NCBI GenBank assembly: GCA_021740625.1
Contig: JAIOZK010000004.1
Span: 1 to 64,000, forward strand
Direction of reading: 5' to 3'
Origin: Bacteroidales bacterium
GTDB lineage: Bacteria; Bacteroidota; Bacteroidia; Bacteroidales; JAIOZK01
Length of the DNA stretch: 64,000 nt
In this document: piece after piece, positions 52,885 to 62,444 of the stretch
Numbering within the stretch: the stretch's first letter is position 1
Layout: every line of letters begins with the position of its first letter
Made by a program: the position numbers and the translations under genes
Notes under the pieces: generated by a model
Database searches by the model: none
What the model saw: the letters and a program-made list of their open reading frames with translations, nothing else
What the model was told of the DNA's origin: nothing

Positions 52885-54978
52885 TCAAATAACCACGATC
52901 TTTCTTATCCTCGTTGCCTGGTTTTGGATAAGACGGCAAAAATAAACACCCGTTTTGTTAAAGACACTGTGTTTCTTAAGATTCCAGATGACAACGTGCC
53001 TGCCCGCCTCCTGTTGCTCTTCGCTCAGGATAATAACCTCCTGCCCCAGGTGGTTCAGGATGGACAGCCCGACCTTGCATCTTTTCTCATTTTCCCATGT
53101 AATATGCAGTGTTGAACCCATCCGGCAGGGAACAGGGTAGCAGGATAGGACTTCTACTTCGGAATGATCGGGACGGCTATCGATTCCCTGTATGTACCCC
53201 AGGTTTTTATAAAACATCAATCCCCCGTCATTCGTGCCGAAATACAGGTCTGTTTTGCCATCATGATCTGCATCACAGGCAGTAACGGCAGCAAACATAT
53301 CGATTTCCAGGGGCAGGTAGTTTGAGTTGGTCATCACGAAGTCGGGTTCCTGGGGTGTTCCCTGGTTTTCGTAAAGGATCAGGCTGTCGGCAGGTTTGAA
53401 CAGGTCAATTCTCCCGCTGAACAACACATCCAGGTCGTTATCGCCGTCCTCATCCAGGAAAGTCATTTTACCCCACTGGGCATATTGCTGGTATTCTAAT
53501 TGCCAGTCGGGGGCCTGAGGCGTTCCCTGGTTCCTGAAAAACCAGAGCTGCGGGTTATAACCCCCGATGGTTTCCTGGGCGGAAACATACATGTCGAGGT
53601 CTCCGTCGGAATCAATATCCACCAGGACAGGATTGAACATGGCGCAATAAGAGGCATTGAAAGACACTGCAACTTCTCCTATGGTATCGAAATCAGGTGA
53701 GGAGGAGGTTCCGTGGTTTTCATGGTACATGATACAACTGTCGAAACCCAGTCCGATGAAAAGGTCGAGGTCCTCATCCATATCTGCATCGGCAAAGAAA
53801 ACTGCATTGATCCAGTCGCCCTGCTTATAGCGGATGCCAAAGAAACTGTCCGTAGCGTGTTCCCACATTGGTTCGTTTTCTGTCCCTGTATTGATATACT
53901 GAATGATCCCGCTCTGGTTACCAATAACATCAAGGCCGGTTTCAAGCATAAAAAGGGATGGCTTGTTGTTGCCGTAAATATCGGCCATGGCGGCATTGCT
54001 GTTAAAACCGATATCGAGTGTCAGGGGGTTGTCGTTTTGAAATTCCCAAACAGGAGAAGCATTCCGGGATTGATCCAGGTAAAAGCGGATTTTGCCGCTG
54101 GTCAGGCCAACGAACATATCCTTATCGCTGTCATCATCGATATCATAAAAAGCCGGTGCGATGTTTTCACAACATTCGATGGGTACATATTCTTCGCTGA
54201 CCAGGTTCCACTGGGCGTTCTCAGGCGTTCCGGTATTTTCAAAGAACAGGAAATGAGAATTGGTGGTCCCGATGAAACAATCGAAATCCCCGTCCTGGTC
54301 TATGTCTGTCAGTGCGGGATTATGATAGTTCCAGTATCCCAGCGGACCGAAATTAAAATAATCCAGATCGGCCAGTACAAAATTGGCGCTCTGGGCATTT
54401 CCGGTGTTCTCATAATAAATGTCTTTATTGTAGTTTCCGAAAAGCAGATCCTGGTCGCCGTCGTTGTCGAGGTCGGCAAAAGTTGATTTACAATAATTGT
54501 AAACCGCTGTCGGATTGGTGTTGATATTCATATATTGATCGCTGACCAGCACCCAGTCGGGCTGGAAAGCATTCCCGTCGTTGCGGTAAAAATGTATGCC
54601 GCTGTTGTTGCTGCTTCTCCCCCCTCCGTAGAACATATCCAGGTCGCCGTCATCATCGATATCGGTAAAAGTAACATTTCCATACTTCATATATGAAAAT
54701 GCAATATCATTGTATTGTGCTGTGATGAATTGCCAGTGCGGTGATGTGACTGATCCGGTATTTTCAAAATAGCTTATAGTACCGTCTTGCTTCCCGACAA
54801 AACAATCTGCATCCCCGTCCTTGTCGATATCGGCAAAGCAGGGATTGGCAAAGCTGAATCCCCCGGTAAAGAAGGGGCTTCCATTTGCATCCTGTATTCT
54901 TTGTTCCCAGTCGATGGATTGGCAGAACAGAAAGATGGGCAGGAAACTAAGCAGCGCTGAAATGGTTATACTTCTCAT
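52885..54978 (-). CDS. FG-GAP/VCBS repeat protein secreted by the type IX system
   Basis: 697 residues. Signal peptide MRSITISALLSFLPIFLFCQ. About ten Ca-binding Asp repeats of the form DIDxDGDxDxFxG...FYxNxGT...W (for example DIDKDGDADCFVG, DIDDDGDLDMFYG, DLDNDGDQDLLFG, DADHDGKTDLYFG), spaced about 50-60 residues. The last about 85 residues are a T9SS C-terminal sorting domain (CYPVPCRMGSTLHITW, NHLGQEVI, GVYFCRLI, KIVVI). It is therefore exported and likely surface-attached; ligand unknown. Confidence 0.9.
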   Translation of the reverse strand: MRSITISALLSFLPIFLFCQSIDWEQRIQDANGSPFFTGGFSFANPCFADIDKDGDADCFVGKQDGTISYFENTGSVTSPHWQFITAQYNDIAFSYMKYGNVTFTDIDDDGDLDMFYGGGRSSNNSGIHFYRNDGNAFQPDWVLVSDQYMNINTNPTAVYNYCKSTFADLDNDGDQDLLFGNYNKDIYYENTGNAQSANFVLADLDYFNFGPLGYWNYHNPALTDIDQDGDFDCFIGTTNSHFLFFENTGTPENAQWNLVSEEYVPIECCENIAPAFYDIDDDSDKDMFVGLTSGKIRFYLDQSRNASPVWEFQNDNPLTLDIGFNSNAAMADIYGNNKPSLFMLETGLDVIGNQSGIIQYINTGTENEPMWEHATDSFFGIRYKQGDWINAVFFADADMDEDLDLFIGLGFDSCIMYHENHGTSSSPDFDTIGEVAVSFNASYCAMFNPVLVDIDSDGDLDMYVSAQETIGGYNPQLWFFRNQGTPQAPDWQLEYQQYAQWGKMTFLDEDGDNDLDVLFSGRIDLFKPADSLILYENQGTPQEPDFVMTNSNYLPLEIDMFAAVTACDADHDGKTDLYFGTNDGGLMFYKNLGYIQGIDSRPDHSEVEVLSCYPVPCRMGSTLHITWENEKRCKVGLSILNHLGQEVIILSEEQQEAGRHVVIWNLKKHSVFNKTGVYFCRLIQNQATRIRKIVVI

Positions 54979-55610
54979 CTTTGATTGGTTTGGGTTTGTA
55001 ATGTATTTAAGATTACCTTATTAAGACAGTAAACGGGAATGCAAAGTTGCTTATTGGCAAGGAATTTCTCGCAAAGTAAAGGAATGACTTTAATAATGGC
55101 GCATTTGGGTTACTGCCTGAATGACCCGGGGCTAAACACCTCGTCATTGGATATTGGACATTGATCATTGATCATTTGATCATTGGATATTTAATGTACA
55201 ATACCCAACACTCAATAATCAATATCCAACTGATGGGCGCCTCGAAGTATGCCGAATGGATCCTGGACTCTGGTTAAAGCTTCCAGCCCCTGACTCCCTC
55301 ACCTTTCAGGGGAGGGTTGGGGAGGGGTTTAAAGGCCACCTTCCTGCCGCTGCTGGTATTACTGCAACTGCCATTTTCCCAACTCCTATATACTTTTCTT
55401 ATAAAGGACTACAGTAAAAAGATCATCCAGGTCTGTCTGCTCTTTCACGGAATTCTCCAGCGGGATCAGTCTGCCTGTGGGCTTAGCGTGCCGGAACAAT
55501 TTTTTCAAAGGAAATCATGAAAAAGGACCATTCTGTATTTATCTTTATAATCCCAAGCCAGGTGGGATGGTCACATAATCAGTTCACTGAATAACCAAAA
55601 GTAGGTAATT
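54979..55610. other. Intergenic region with dispersed repeat, no gene supported
   Basis: Holds a degenerate copy of the TTGGATATTGGACATTG repeat (about 55141-55240) and an AGGGGAGGGTTGGGGAGGGG run. A 67-codon frame at 55317-55520 has no recognisable features and is not called. Confidence 0.55.
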
Positions 55611-56156
55611 ATGAGAAATGTTTTCATTATAATAATTATAGCTGCATTCCTGTTGAGCGGCTGTGTAAGCTTAACCGGAAAAAAGGCCAGTCCCATGGAA
55701 ATAGGATACGGTCTGCAGCTCGATCCAGGCATGCAGATCGGCAGTACCAATAACTCTGCTCACCTCCTGCTGAGTTATGCACGCTTGTCCTTTGACGGAG
55801 GCCATGATAATATGTATCAGATCGGAGGACAGTTCCGGCATTATCATGATTCTTTTGACAAAGGAGGTTTGTGGTATGGGGGAGAAATGGCCTATGTCCG
55901 TTTTACCAGCATTTATGATGAATCCCTTTTTGTCGACAGCAATCCGAGGGCGGGAGGCTTTGCCCTGGGCGGACTGGCAGGTTATAAATTCCCCTGTAAA
56001 AAAATACCCTTCAGCGGATATGTAAGCCTTGGCCTTGTTAACTTCGGCGATTTCAAGGCAGGTGATGTAACCTTTGATGCCGGCGGAACTGGATTTACCT
56101 TCCGTGTAGGTATCAGCCTGCACCTGACTTCCCTTTTTTTTGAAAACGGACGATAG
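55611..56156 (+). CDS. Small lipoprotein, possible beta-barrel-like
   Basis: 181 residues. Signal peptide MRNVFIIIIIAAFLLSGC with lipobox LSGC (Cys18). The rest is rich in Gly and aromatic residues with alternating hydrophobic strands (GGQFRHYHDSF, LWYGGEMAYVRF, GYVSLGLVNFGDF, GFTFRVGISLHL), as in small outer-membrane barrels. Not recognised. A REP doublet follows 7 bp after the stop. Confidence 0.7.
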   Translation: MRNVFIIIIIAAFLLSGCVSLTGKKASPMEIGYGLQLDPGMQIGSTNNSAHLLLSYARLSFDGGHDNMYQIGGQFRHYHDSFDKGGLWYGGEMAYVRFTSIYDESLFVDSNPRAGGFALGGLAGYKFPCKKIPFSGYVSLGLVNFGDFKAGDVTFDAGGTGFTFRVGISLHLTSLFFENGR

Positions 56157-56163
56157 CCGGAAA

Positions 56164-56205
56164 GGGTCTAAGACCCTCCTTTTTTAATTGAAGGGTCTTA
56201 GACCC
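56164..56205. repeat. REP doublet, remote copy 16 kb from the RAYT gene
   Basis: GGGTCTAAGACCC (56164-56176) and GGGTCTTAGACCC (56193-56205), spacer 16 bp. The inner spacer is T-rich, so it can also act as a terminator for the lipoprotein gene. Confidence 0.8.
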
Positions 56206-56223
56206 TGTTAAGCCCATTTTTCT

Positions 56224-56231
56224 TACTTTTG
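56224..56231 (+). promoter_or_regulatory. -7 box TACTTTTG of the men operon
   Basis: Matches TAnnTTTG, 35 bp before menI ATG and about 20 bp after the REP doublet. Confidence 0.5.
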
Positions 56232-56265
56232 CATTTCAAATAATTGAAATTCAGTTCAGAGAAAG

Positions 56266-56682
56266 ATGATCAGTTTGAAATCCAGCCTGGAAGAGATCAA
56301 CCAAATGAACCGGGGCACCCTGATGGAAACCCTCGGTATCGAGTATACCGAAGTGGGAGCGGGATTTGTGAGCGCAAAAATGCCGGTGGATCATCGGACA
56401 TTGCAACCGAGTAAGATCATCCATGGCGGCGCCAACATCGCCCTGGCCGAAACCATCGGCGGACTGGGCTCTGTGTTGCTGGTGGATTATACCAGCTTTG
56501 ATGTCAGGGGCAGCAGCATCAGCGCCAATCATGTGGGTACTGCCAAAAGCGGCTGGGTGCGCGCCCGGGCCGAGATCATCCATCGCGGCGAAAGAACCCA
56601 TGTCTGGAACATTGACATCAAAAATGAGGAGGGAAAGCTGATCTCCACCATCCGGCTGACCAATTTTATCATTCCAAAATGA
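56266..56682 (+). CDS. menI: 1,4-dihydroxy-2-naphthoyl-CoA thioesterase (hotdog fold)
   Basis: 138 residues of the PaaI/YdiI hotdog family. Catalytic segment HGGANIALAETIGGLGS has the expected Glu, and a later motif is GTAKSGWVRARAEIIHRGERTHVW. It hydrolyses DHNA-CoA after MenB. Assigned to MenI because it is the first gene of a menaquinone operon and overlaps menF by 4 bp (ATGA); the fold alone would allow other acyl-CoA substrates. Confidence 0.85.
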   Translation: MISLKSSLEEINQMNRGTLMETLGIEYTEVGAGFVSAKMPVDHRTLQPSKIIHGGANIALAETIGGLGSVLLVDYTSFDVRGSSISANHVGTAKSGWVRARAEIIHRGERTHVWNIDIKNEEGKLISTIRLTNFIIPK

Positions 56683-57800
56683 ATCCGGTCGAAACACTGA
56701 AACGGTTTGTTTCCAGAGCTTTTTCAGAAAGCTATGGATTTGTCTCATGGTTCGCACCCGGAAATGATGAAATAAAATCCATCCTGCAGAACAAGACCAA
56801 TGTGACAGGCATCAATACCATGGAAATTGAAAAGCAAAGTGGTTTTATCTTTGCACCCTTTGTTCCCGGAATAAAAAACAAAACCTTGCTAATTCGTCCT
56901 GATATGGTATTCGGGGGATATCAGGAGATGGCAAATTATTCCGGAGGATACAGGAAAGAGGATATTAAACTCTCCGACAAAAAAGATGATGGCTATAATC
57001 CGGCTTCAAAAGAAGAATTTCTACGGGCGGTTTCATCAATCATTAATAAGATCGGGCAGGGGGAAGCTGAAAAAGTTGTTTATTCACGCACCCTGGTCCG
57101 GGAAATGGATTTTGAAACATCACATCCGGCAATCCTTCTGATGGAGATGCACAAACGATATCCCCATGCATTTTGTTATCTGTTCTTTACTCCGGAGACG
57201 GGGTTCTGGTTGGGTGCAAGTCCTGAATTGTTGCTGGAAAAGAAGGCAAAGAAGTTTAGAACGATGGCCCTGGCCGGAACGCGGGAAAAATCCGGCGAAC
57301 CGAAGATGAATAAAAACTGGCCGCGCAAAGATGTGGATGAACAGGCATTTGTCAGCAAATACATCGAAGACACCCTCATCGATTTACAGGTTTCCAATTA
57401 CAAAAGATCTGATCCATACACCTTTGCAGCCGGGAATGTGGAGCATCTCAGGAGCGATTTCGAGTTTCCTGTTGAATCCTTGAGTGGGAGAATGGCTGAG
57501 TTTATCAGGGTGCTGCATCCAACGCCTGCTATCTGTGGGAAACCTAAAGCAAAAGCTTTGCAGTTAATCAGGGAGTACGAAAAATACGATAGGACGTATT
57601 ATTGTGGATTTCTGGGCCCACTGAATATCCAGGATGAAACCCATTTCTTTGTAAATTTACGCTGCATGAAACTGCAGAAGCATGCGGCAATTTTGTTTGT
57701 TGGGGGAGGCATCACAAAGGACTCTGAACCGGAAGCAGAATGGAATGAAACCAAATTGAAGGCCGAAACGCTCTTGTCGGTCATCAGGGAAAAATACTAA
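56679..57800 (+). CDS. menF: Isochorismate synthase MenF
   Basis: 373 residues of the chorismate-binding family. Conserved elements: EAEKVVYSRTLV, WLGASPELLLEKK, MALAGTRE, HLRSDFEFPVESL, HPTPAICGKPKAKALQLI, YDRTYYCGFLGPL, and LFVGGGITKDSEPEAEWNETKLKAETLL. It converts chorismate to isochorismate, the first step of menaquinone synthesis. Shorter than E. coli MenF (about 430) because the N-terminal lobe is reduced, normal in Bacteroidota. menD follows 3 bp later. Confidence 0.93.
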   Translation: MNPVETLKRFVSRAFSESYGFVSWFAPGNDEIKSILQNKTNVTGINTMEIEKQSGFIFAPFVPGIKNKTLLIRPDMVFGGYQEMANYSGGYRKEDIKLSDKKDDGYNPASKEEFLRAVSSIINKIGQGEAEKVVYSRTLVREMDFETSHPAILLMEMHKRYPHAFCYLFFTPETGFWLGASPELLLEKKAKKFRTMALAGTREKSGEPKMNKNWPRKDVDEQAFVSKYIEDTLIDLQVSNYKRSDPYTFAAGNVEHLRSDFEFPVESLSGRMAEFIRVLHPTPAICGKPKAKALQLIREYEKYDRTYYCGFLGPLNIQDETHFFVNLRCMKLQKHAAILFVGGGITKDSEPEAEWNETKLKAETLLSVIREKY

Positions 57801-57803
57801 AGC

Positions 57804-59504
57804 ATGATATCGGATAAGAAGGGAATACAATACCTGGCGGCAATCATGAAAGCCAAAGGCATAAAAGACCTGGTCATTTCTCCAGGATCACGCAATGCTC
57901 CTGTCATCAATACTTTTGCTTCGCAAGACTGGATCAACACCTATTCTATTGTAGATGAAAGAAGTGCCGCTTTCTTTGCCCTCGGACTGGCACTGAAAAC
58001 AGACCGTATCGTGGCGCTTTCCTGCACCTCGGGAACTGCAGCTTTGAATTATGCACCGGCAGTAACAGAAGCTTTTTACCAGAAAATCCCCTTGCTGATC
58101 CTGACGGCCGACCGCCCTGTGGAAATGATCGACCAGGCAGATGGTCAAACCATCCGGCAGAAAGACCTTTACGGGAAACATATACGCAAAAGCATTGAGT
58201 TATCACAATCTCTTCACAATGAAGAAGACATCTGGTATAACAACCGACTCATCAATGAAGCTTTGAATGCCTCTCTGTATCCTGTAAAGGGACCTGTTCA
58301 TATTAATTTACCTTTCCGGGAACCCCTGTATGATCTTGTGGATGCCAAGCTGCCCGATGCAAAGATCATTGATCAAATCATCCCTGATGATCAATTGACA
58401 GGAAGCCAACAGGAACAAATTAGTTCAATGATCAATCAATCTGAAAAAGTGATGATCCTGGGCGGGCAGTCCATGAAAGATCATCATCTGGATCAATCCC
58501 TTGGCAAAATTTCCAGGTTGAAGCAGGTCATTGTTTTAAGTGAAACCAATACAAACCTGGAGAACAGCCATGGCGTATGCTGTATTGACCGCACCCTGGC
58601 TGCCATACCCGAAGAAAATCATGCCTCCTTCGCTCCTGATATACTCATTACTTTCGGTGATGCCATCGTTTCCAAAAAGATTAAGGCTTTCCTGAGGAAT
58701 AATCCACCCGCTGAACACTTGCATATCAGCCCCGATCTTTATCATCCGGATACTTACCAGTGTCTGAGCAGAAGCATTTTTATAAAGCCCGCGAATTTTT
58801 TTGAACAGATACTGCCGGAAGTGAAAAATGGTAAAAGTGATTACCACCGGGCATGGACAGAAAAAAGAGATGAAGCCCATCGGAAACATCTTGCATTTCT
58901 TGATTCATGCAATTTCTCTGATCTAAAGGCTTTTGAAGCGATCTTTAATACAATGCCCACCGATGCAGACCTGCATCTCGGAAACAGCTCCCCGGTGCGA
59001 TACGGGCAATTGTTCAGGCATCACCCGGAAACACTGCATCTCTCAAACAGGGGCACCAGCGGTATCGACGGAAGTCTTTCAACTGCCGTGGGCTATGCAT
59101 TTGCATCAGAGCGATTGTCGACCGTCGTCCTGGGGGAACTAGCTTTCATGTACGATTCAAATGCGCTCTGGAACAATTATGTCCCCGAAAACCTCAGGAT
59201 CATCGTCATCAACAATGGTGGTGGAAATATTTTTCGCATCATTGCCGGACCGGCCTGCACAGATCATCTGGAAAAGTTTTATGAAACCAAACATGAGAAA
59301 AGCGTCGAAGGAATTGTAAAAGCCTTTGGGCTGCATTATGATTCAGTCAAAAGCGATGATGAACTTGAGCAAGCCCTGGGAAGCTTTTTCAGCAGGGATT
59401 TTAGTGGTGCCGCTGTTCTTGAGATCTTCACCGACCGGAAAAAATCACCTGCCGAATTGAAAAAGTATTTTGCTTTCCTCTCGGGGAAAACAATGAAGTT
59501 TTGA
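57804..59504 (+). CDS. menD: SEPHCHC synthase MenD
   Basis: 566 residues, a ThDP enzyme that joins isochorismate and 2-oxoglutarate. PYR domain VISPGSRNAPV, catalytic-Glu segment YSIVDERSAAFFALGLA, TSGTAALNYAPAVTEAF; PP domain HLSNRGTSGIDGSLSTAVGYA and the ThDP-Mg motif ending IVINNGGGNIFRII. Length and motifs typical. Tight packing with menF and menB (23 bp). Confidence 0.95.
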   Translation: MISDKKGIQYLAAIMKAKGIKDLVISPGSRNAPVINTFASQDWINTYSIVDERSAAFFALGLALKTDRIVALSCTSGTAALNYAPAVTEAFYQKIPLLILTADRPVEMIDQADGQTIRQKDLYGKHIRKSIELSQSLHNEEDIWYNNRLINEALNASLYPVKGPVHINLPFREPLYDLVDAKLPDAKIIDQIIPDDQLTGSQQEQISSMINQSEKVMILGGQSMKDHHLDQSLGKISRLKQVIVLSETNTNLENSHGVCCIDRTLAAIPEENHASFAPDILITFGDAIVSKKIKAFLRNNPPAEHLHISPDLYHPDTYQCLSRSIFIKPANFFEQILPEVKNGKSDYHRAWTEKRDEAHRKHLAFLDSCNFSDLKAFEAIFNTMPTDADLHLGNSSPVRYGQLFRHHPETLHLSNRGTSGIDGSLSTAVGYAFASERLSTVVLGELAFMYDSNALWNNYVPENLRIIVINNGGGNIFRIIAGPACTDHLEKFYETKHEKSVEGIVKAFGLHYDSVKSDDELEQALGSFFSRDFSGAAVLEIFTDRKKSPAELKKYFAFLSGKTMKF

Positions 59505-59527
59505 ATTTGTTATACAAATAAAAAATT

Positions 59528-60349
59528 ATGAGCGAAAGAAACTGGAAAACCATAAAGGAATACGAGGAAATCCTCTTTGATTTCTGGGAAGGAATTGCCC
59601 GGATCACCATCAACAGGCCGAGGTATCGAAATGCTTTCACTCCCACAACCACGACCGAGATGAGCGATGCCATGCGCATTTGCCGCGAAGATCAGAATAT
59701 CAACGTGGTTGTGTTCACCGGTGCCGGCAACAAAGCTTTTTGTTCGGGTGGCGACCAGAACGTGAAAGGCATGGGCGGTTATGTCGGCAAGGATGGCGTG
59801 CCGCGCTTGAATGTTTTGGATGTGCAAAAGCAAATACGCTCGTTACCCAAACCGGTGATCGCCATGGTGAATGGCTATGCCATCGGCGGAGGGCATGTGC
59901 TGCATGTGGTTTGCGATCTGAGCATCGCTTCCGAAAATGCGATCTTCGGTCAGACCGGCCCCAAAGTCGGAAGCTTTGACGCAGGCTTCGGTTCATCCTA
60001 CCTGGCAAGTATTGTCGGGCAAAAGAAAGCCCGCGAGATCTGGTTCTTGTGCCGGCAGTATTCGGCTAAGGAAGCCGAGGAAATGGGTCTGGTGAATAAA
60101 GTGGTTCCTTTAGACAGGCTCGAAGACGAGGTAGTCGACTGGGCAAAGACCATGATGAAACGCAGCCCGATGGCCCTGCGCATGATCAAGCTGGGTATGA
60201 ACGCCGACCTGGACGGTCAGGCCGGACTGCAGGAACTGGCCGGAAATGCTACTTTGCTCTATTACCTGACGGAAGAAGCCCAGGAAGGCAAAAATGCATT
60301 CCTTGAAAAACGCGATCCCGATTTTCATAAATACCCCAAATTCCCGTAA
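59528..60349 (+). CDS. menB: 1,4-dihydroxy-2-naphthoyl-CoA synthase MenB
   Basis: 273 residues of the crotonase family: [53 protein letters not shown], and [21 protein letters not shown], the segment characteristic of MenB. It cyclises o-succinylbenzoyl-CoA. The last base of its TAA overlaps the menA ATG (TAATG). Confidence 0.96.
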   Translation: MSERNWKTIKEYEEILFDFWEGIARITINRPRYRNAFTPTTTTEMSDAMRICREDQNINVVVFTGAGNKAFCSGGDQNVKGMGGYVGKDGVPRLNVLDVQKQIRSLPKPVIAMVNGYAIGGGHVLHVVCDLSIASENAIFGQTGPKVGSFDAGFGSSYLASIVGQKKAREIWFLCRQYSAKEAEEMGLVNKVVPLDRLEDEVVDWAKTMMKRSPMALRMIKLGMNADLDGQAGLQELAGNATLLYYLTEEAQEGKNAFLEKRDPDFHKYPKFP

Positions 60350-61251
60350 TGGCAGGTCCGGTATCCTGGATAAAAGCCATGCGTCTGAGGACGCTGCCCC
60401 TGGCGATGTCAAGTACGCTGGGCGGTACCTTCATGGCGGTCGGCGACAAGCGCTACAATGCCTGGGTGATTGCACTTGCCATCCTTACGACCTTATTATT
60501 GCAGATACTGTCGAACCTGGCAAACGACCTTGGAGATTCCCTGAAAGGAACCGATAATCTGAAACGTCTGGGACCAAAAAGAACAGTGCAGGGCGGGGAG
60601 ATCACAGTCAGGGAAATGAAATCCGCCCTGATCATAGTCTCCGGACTTACCCTGGCCAGCGGCATCATCCTCATCCTGAGCAGTCTCGGCCTTGATTCAT
60701 GGCTCGTGATCGTATTTCTTATCCTGGGTATGATCAGCATTGCGGCAGCCCTGAAATATACCCTGGGTGAAAAAGCATATGGCTATAAAGGCTTCGGCGA
60801 TCTGTTTGTCTTTTTGTTTTTCGGTCTGACCGGCGTGCTGGGAACCTATTACCTGAATGCCCATCAACTGCCACCGGATACATTCCTGATGGCGGCTTCT
60901 GTAGGTCTGCTCAGTGCAGGTGTGCTGAATCTGAACAATATGCGGGATATTGAAAATGATAAGCTGTCAGGGAAAAATACCATCGCCGTGATCATGGGAC
61001 GGAAGAAAGCAAAAATTTATCACCTGATCATGGTCATGGGCGGACTTCTGTGTGGAGTCGTCTATACGCTCCTGAATTATGAGTCAGCGATACAGTTTCT
61101 GTATGTGCTGGTTTTTCCCCTGTTCCTCTTTGACCTGATCCGGATCATGAAAAACCGTGAACCGCGAAAATTGGATCCTTTCCTGAAGAAACTGGCAATT
61201 GCTACCTTTGTATATATCCTGCTCTTCGGACTGGGTATTATTTTAATCTGA
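60349..61251 (+). CDS. menA: 1,4-dihydroxy-2-naphthoate polyprenyltransferase MenA
   Basis: A 300-residue UbiA-family membrane enzyme with about eight to nine TMs. First Asp motif NLANDLGDSLKGTDN; second NNMRDIENDKLSGKNTIAV. It attaches the polyprenyl chain to DHNA and releases CO2. Overlaps menC by one base (TGATG). Confidence 0.95.
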   Translation: MAGPVSWIKAMRLRTLPLAMSSTLGGTFMAVGDKRYNAWVIALAILTTLLLQILSNLANDLGDSLKGTDNLKRLGPKRTVQGGEITVREMKSALIIVSGLTLASGIILILSSLGLDSWLVIVFLILGMISIAAALKYTLGEKAYGYKGFGDLFVFLFFGLTGVLGTYYLNAHQLPPDTFLMAASVGLLSAGVLNLNNMRDIENDKLSGKNTIAVIMGRKKAKIYHLIMVMGGLLCGVVYTLLNYESAIQFLYVLVFPLFLFDLIRIMKNREPRKLDPFLKKLAIATFVYILLFGLGIILI

Positions 61252-62297
61252 TGCAGGCTTCATTTAAAAAATACAATCTGAAGTTCATCCGTCCGGCAGG
61301 CACTTCCAGGGGCGTGATGCATGACAGGGATGTTTGGTTCCTGATGCTAAAAGACCGGGATGGACGGCATACGGGGATCGGAGAGATCGCACCCCTGAAA
61401 AACCTGAGCTGTGATGACCGTCCCGGTTTAGAAGAAAAAATCAGGGAAGTTTGTGAGAACATTCAGGATTTTCAGTATTGGATAGAAGAAGGATTGAAAG
61501 ATTTTCCCTCCATCCTTTTTGGGCTGGAAACTGCCTTGCTGGATGTTCGGGCAGAAAAAAGTAAGATCCTGTTTCCATCAGAATTTACGGGAGGAAATGT
61601 TGGGATTCCCATCAATGGCCTGATCTGGATGGGGAAAGTGGACTTTATGAAGCAGCAGATCAGGAAAAAGATTGATCAGGGATTCAGGTGTATCAAGCTG
61701 AAGATCGGTGCCATTGATTTTGACACCGAAGTGGATCTGATCAAGATGATCAGGAAAGAGTTTGCTGCTGATGAGCTGGAGGTCCGCGTGGATGCCAATG
61801 GGGCCTTTTCACCGGAAGAAGCTTCCGGAAAGCTTGAACGCCTGGCAGCACTGCAAGTGCATTCTATCGAGCAGCCAATCCGGCAGGGACAATTGGATGC
61901 GATGGAAAAGCTTTGCCGGAATACGCCTGTACCCATTGCTTTGGATGAAGAGTTGATCGGGATCAACAGGGTGGAAGAGAAGAAGGAATTGTTGGAGAAT
62001 ACAAAGCCGCAGTATATTATCCTGAAACCCTCCTTGCACGGGGGCATCCGGGGTTGTAAAGAATGGATCGATCTGGCGGAGAAGCTGGAAATTGGCTGGT
62101 GGAACACATCAGCCCTGGAATCCAACATCGGTCTGAATGCCATCGCGCAGTGGACTTACAGCCTGGGTGTTGACATGCCACAGGGACTGGGAACAGGGCA
62201 GTTGTTCAGCAACAACATACCTTCCCCGCTGGAGATCAGGAATGCGGAATTATTTTATAATATGCAGAAGAAATGGGATTTGATGAATATCAGATAA
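61251..62297 (+). CDS. menC: o-succinylbenzoate synthase MenC
   Basis: 348 residues, enolase superfamily (muconate-lactonising subgroup). KxK catalytic motif in CIKLKIGAIDFD, metal ligands VDANGAFSP, EQPI and DEEL, and the C-terminal ALESNIGLNAIAQW. It dehydrates SHCHC to o-succinylbenzoate. The order MenA-MenC-MenE is usual in Bacteroidota. There is a 147-bp gap before menE that contains a repeat. Confidence 0.94.
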   Translation: MQASFKKYNLKFIRPAGTSRGVMHDRDVWFLMLKDRDGRHTGIGEIAPLKNLSCDDRPGLEEKIREVCENIQDFQYWIEEGLKDFPSILFGLETALLDVRAEKSKILFPSEFTGGNVGIPINGLIWMGKVDFMKQQIRKKIDQGFRCIKLKIGAIDFDTEVDLIKMIRKEFAADELEVRVDANGAFSPEEASGKLERLAALQVHSIEQPIRQGQLDAMEKLCRNTPVPIALDEELIGINRVEEKKELLENTKPQYIILKPSLHGGIRGCKEWIDLAEKLEIGWWNTSALESNIGLNAIAQWTYSLGVDMPQGLGTGQLFSNNIPSPLEIRNAELFYNMQKKWDLMNIR

Positions 62298-62324
62298 ATA
62301 GCAAAGTTATTAACTTACCCAGTC

Positions 62325-62394
62325 GTCAGGCTGAGCGGAGTCGAAGCCTTGAGGTATTTGATATCATGTACATCTCGACTGCGCTCGATGTGAC
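62325..62394. repeat. GGCTGAGCGGAGTCGAAGCC / CATCTCGACTGCGCTCGATG palindrome between menC and menE
   Basis: Two arms (62325-62348 and 62371-62394) of an imperfect inverted repeat, each with its own internal symmetry. Same family as 3075, 29561 and 45474. Intra-operon position suggests mRNA processing or partial termination (inferred). Confidence 0.7.
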
Positions 62395-62444
62395 GAGACC
62401 AGGAATAATCTTTTATGTACAATTCTGTGTAAAAAAATTGCCGT

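Noticed and set aside
55317-55520. 67-codon ORF starting MGRGLKATFLPLL.
   Set aside because: No family, no initiation signal, overlaps repeat sequence and an AGGGG-rich run; probably chance.
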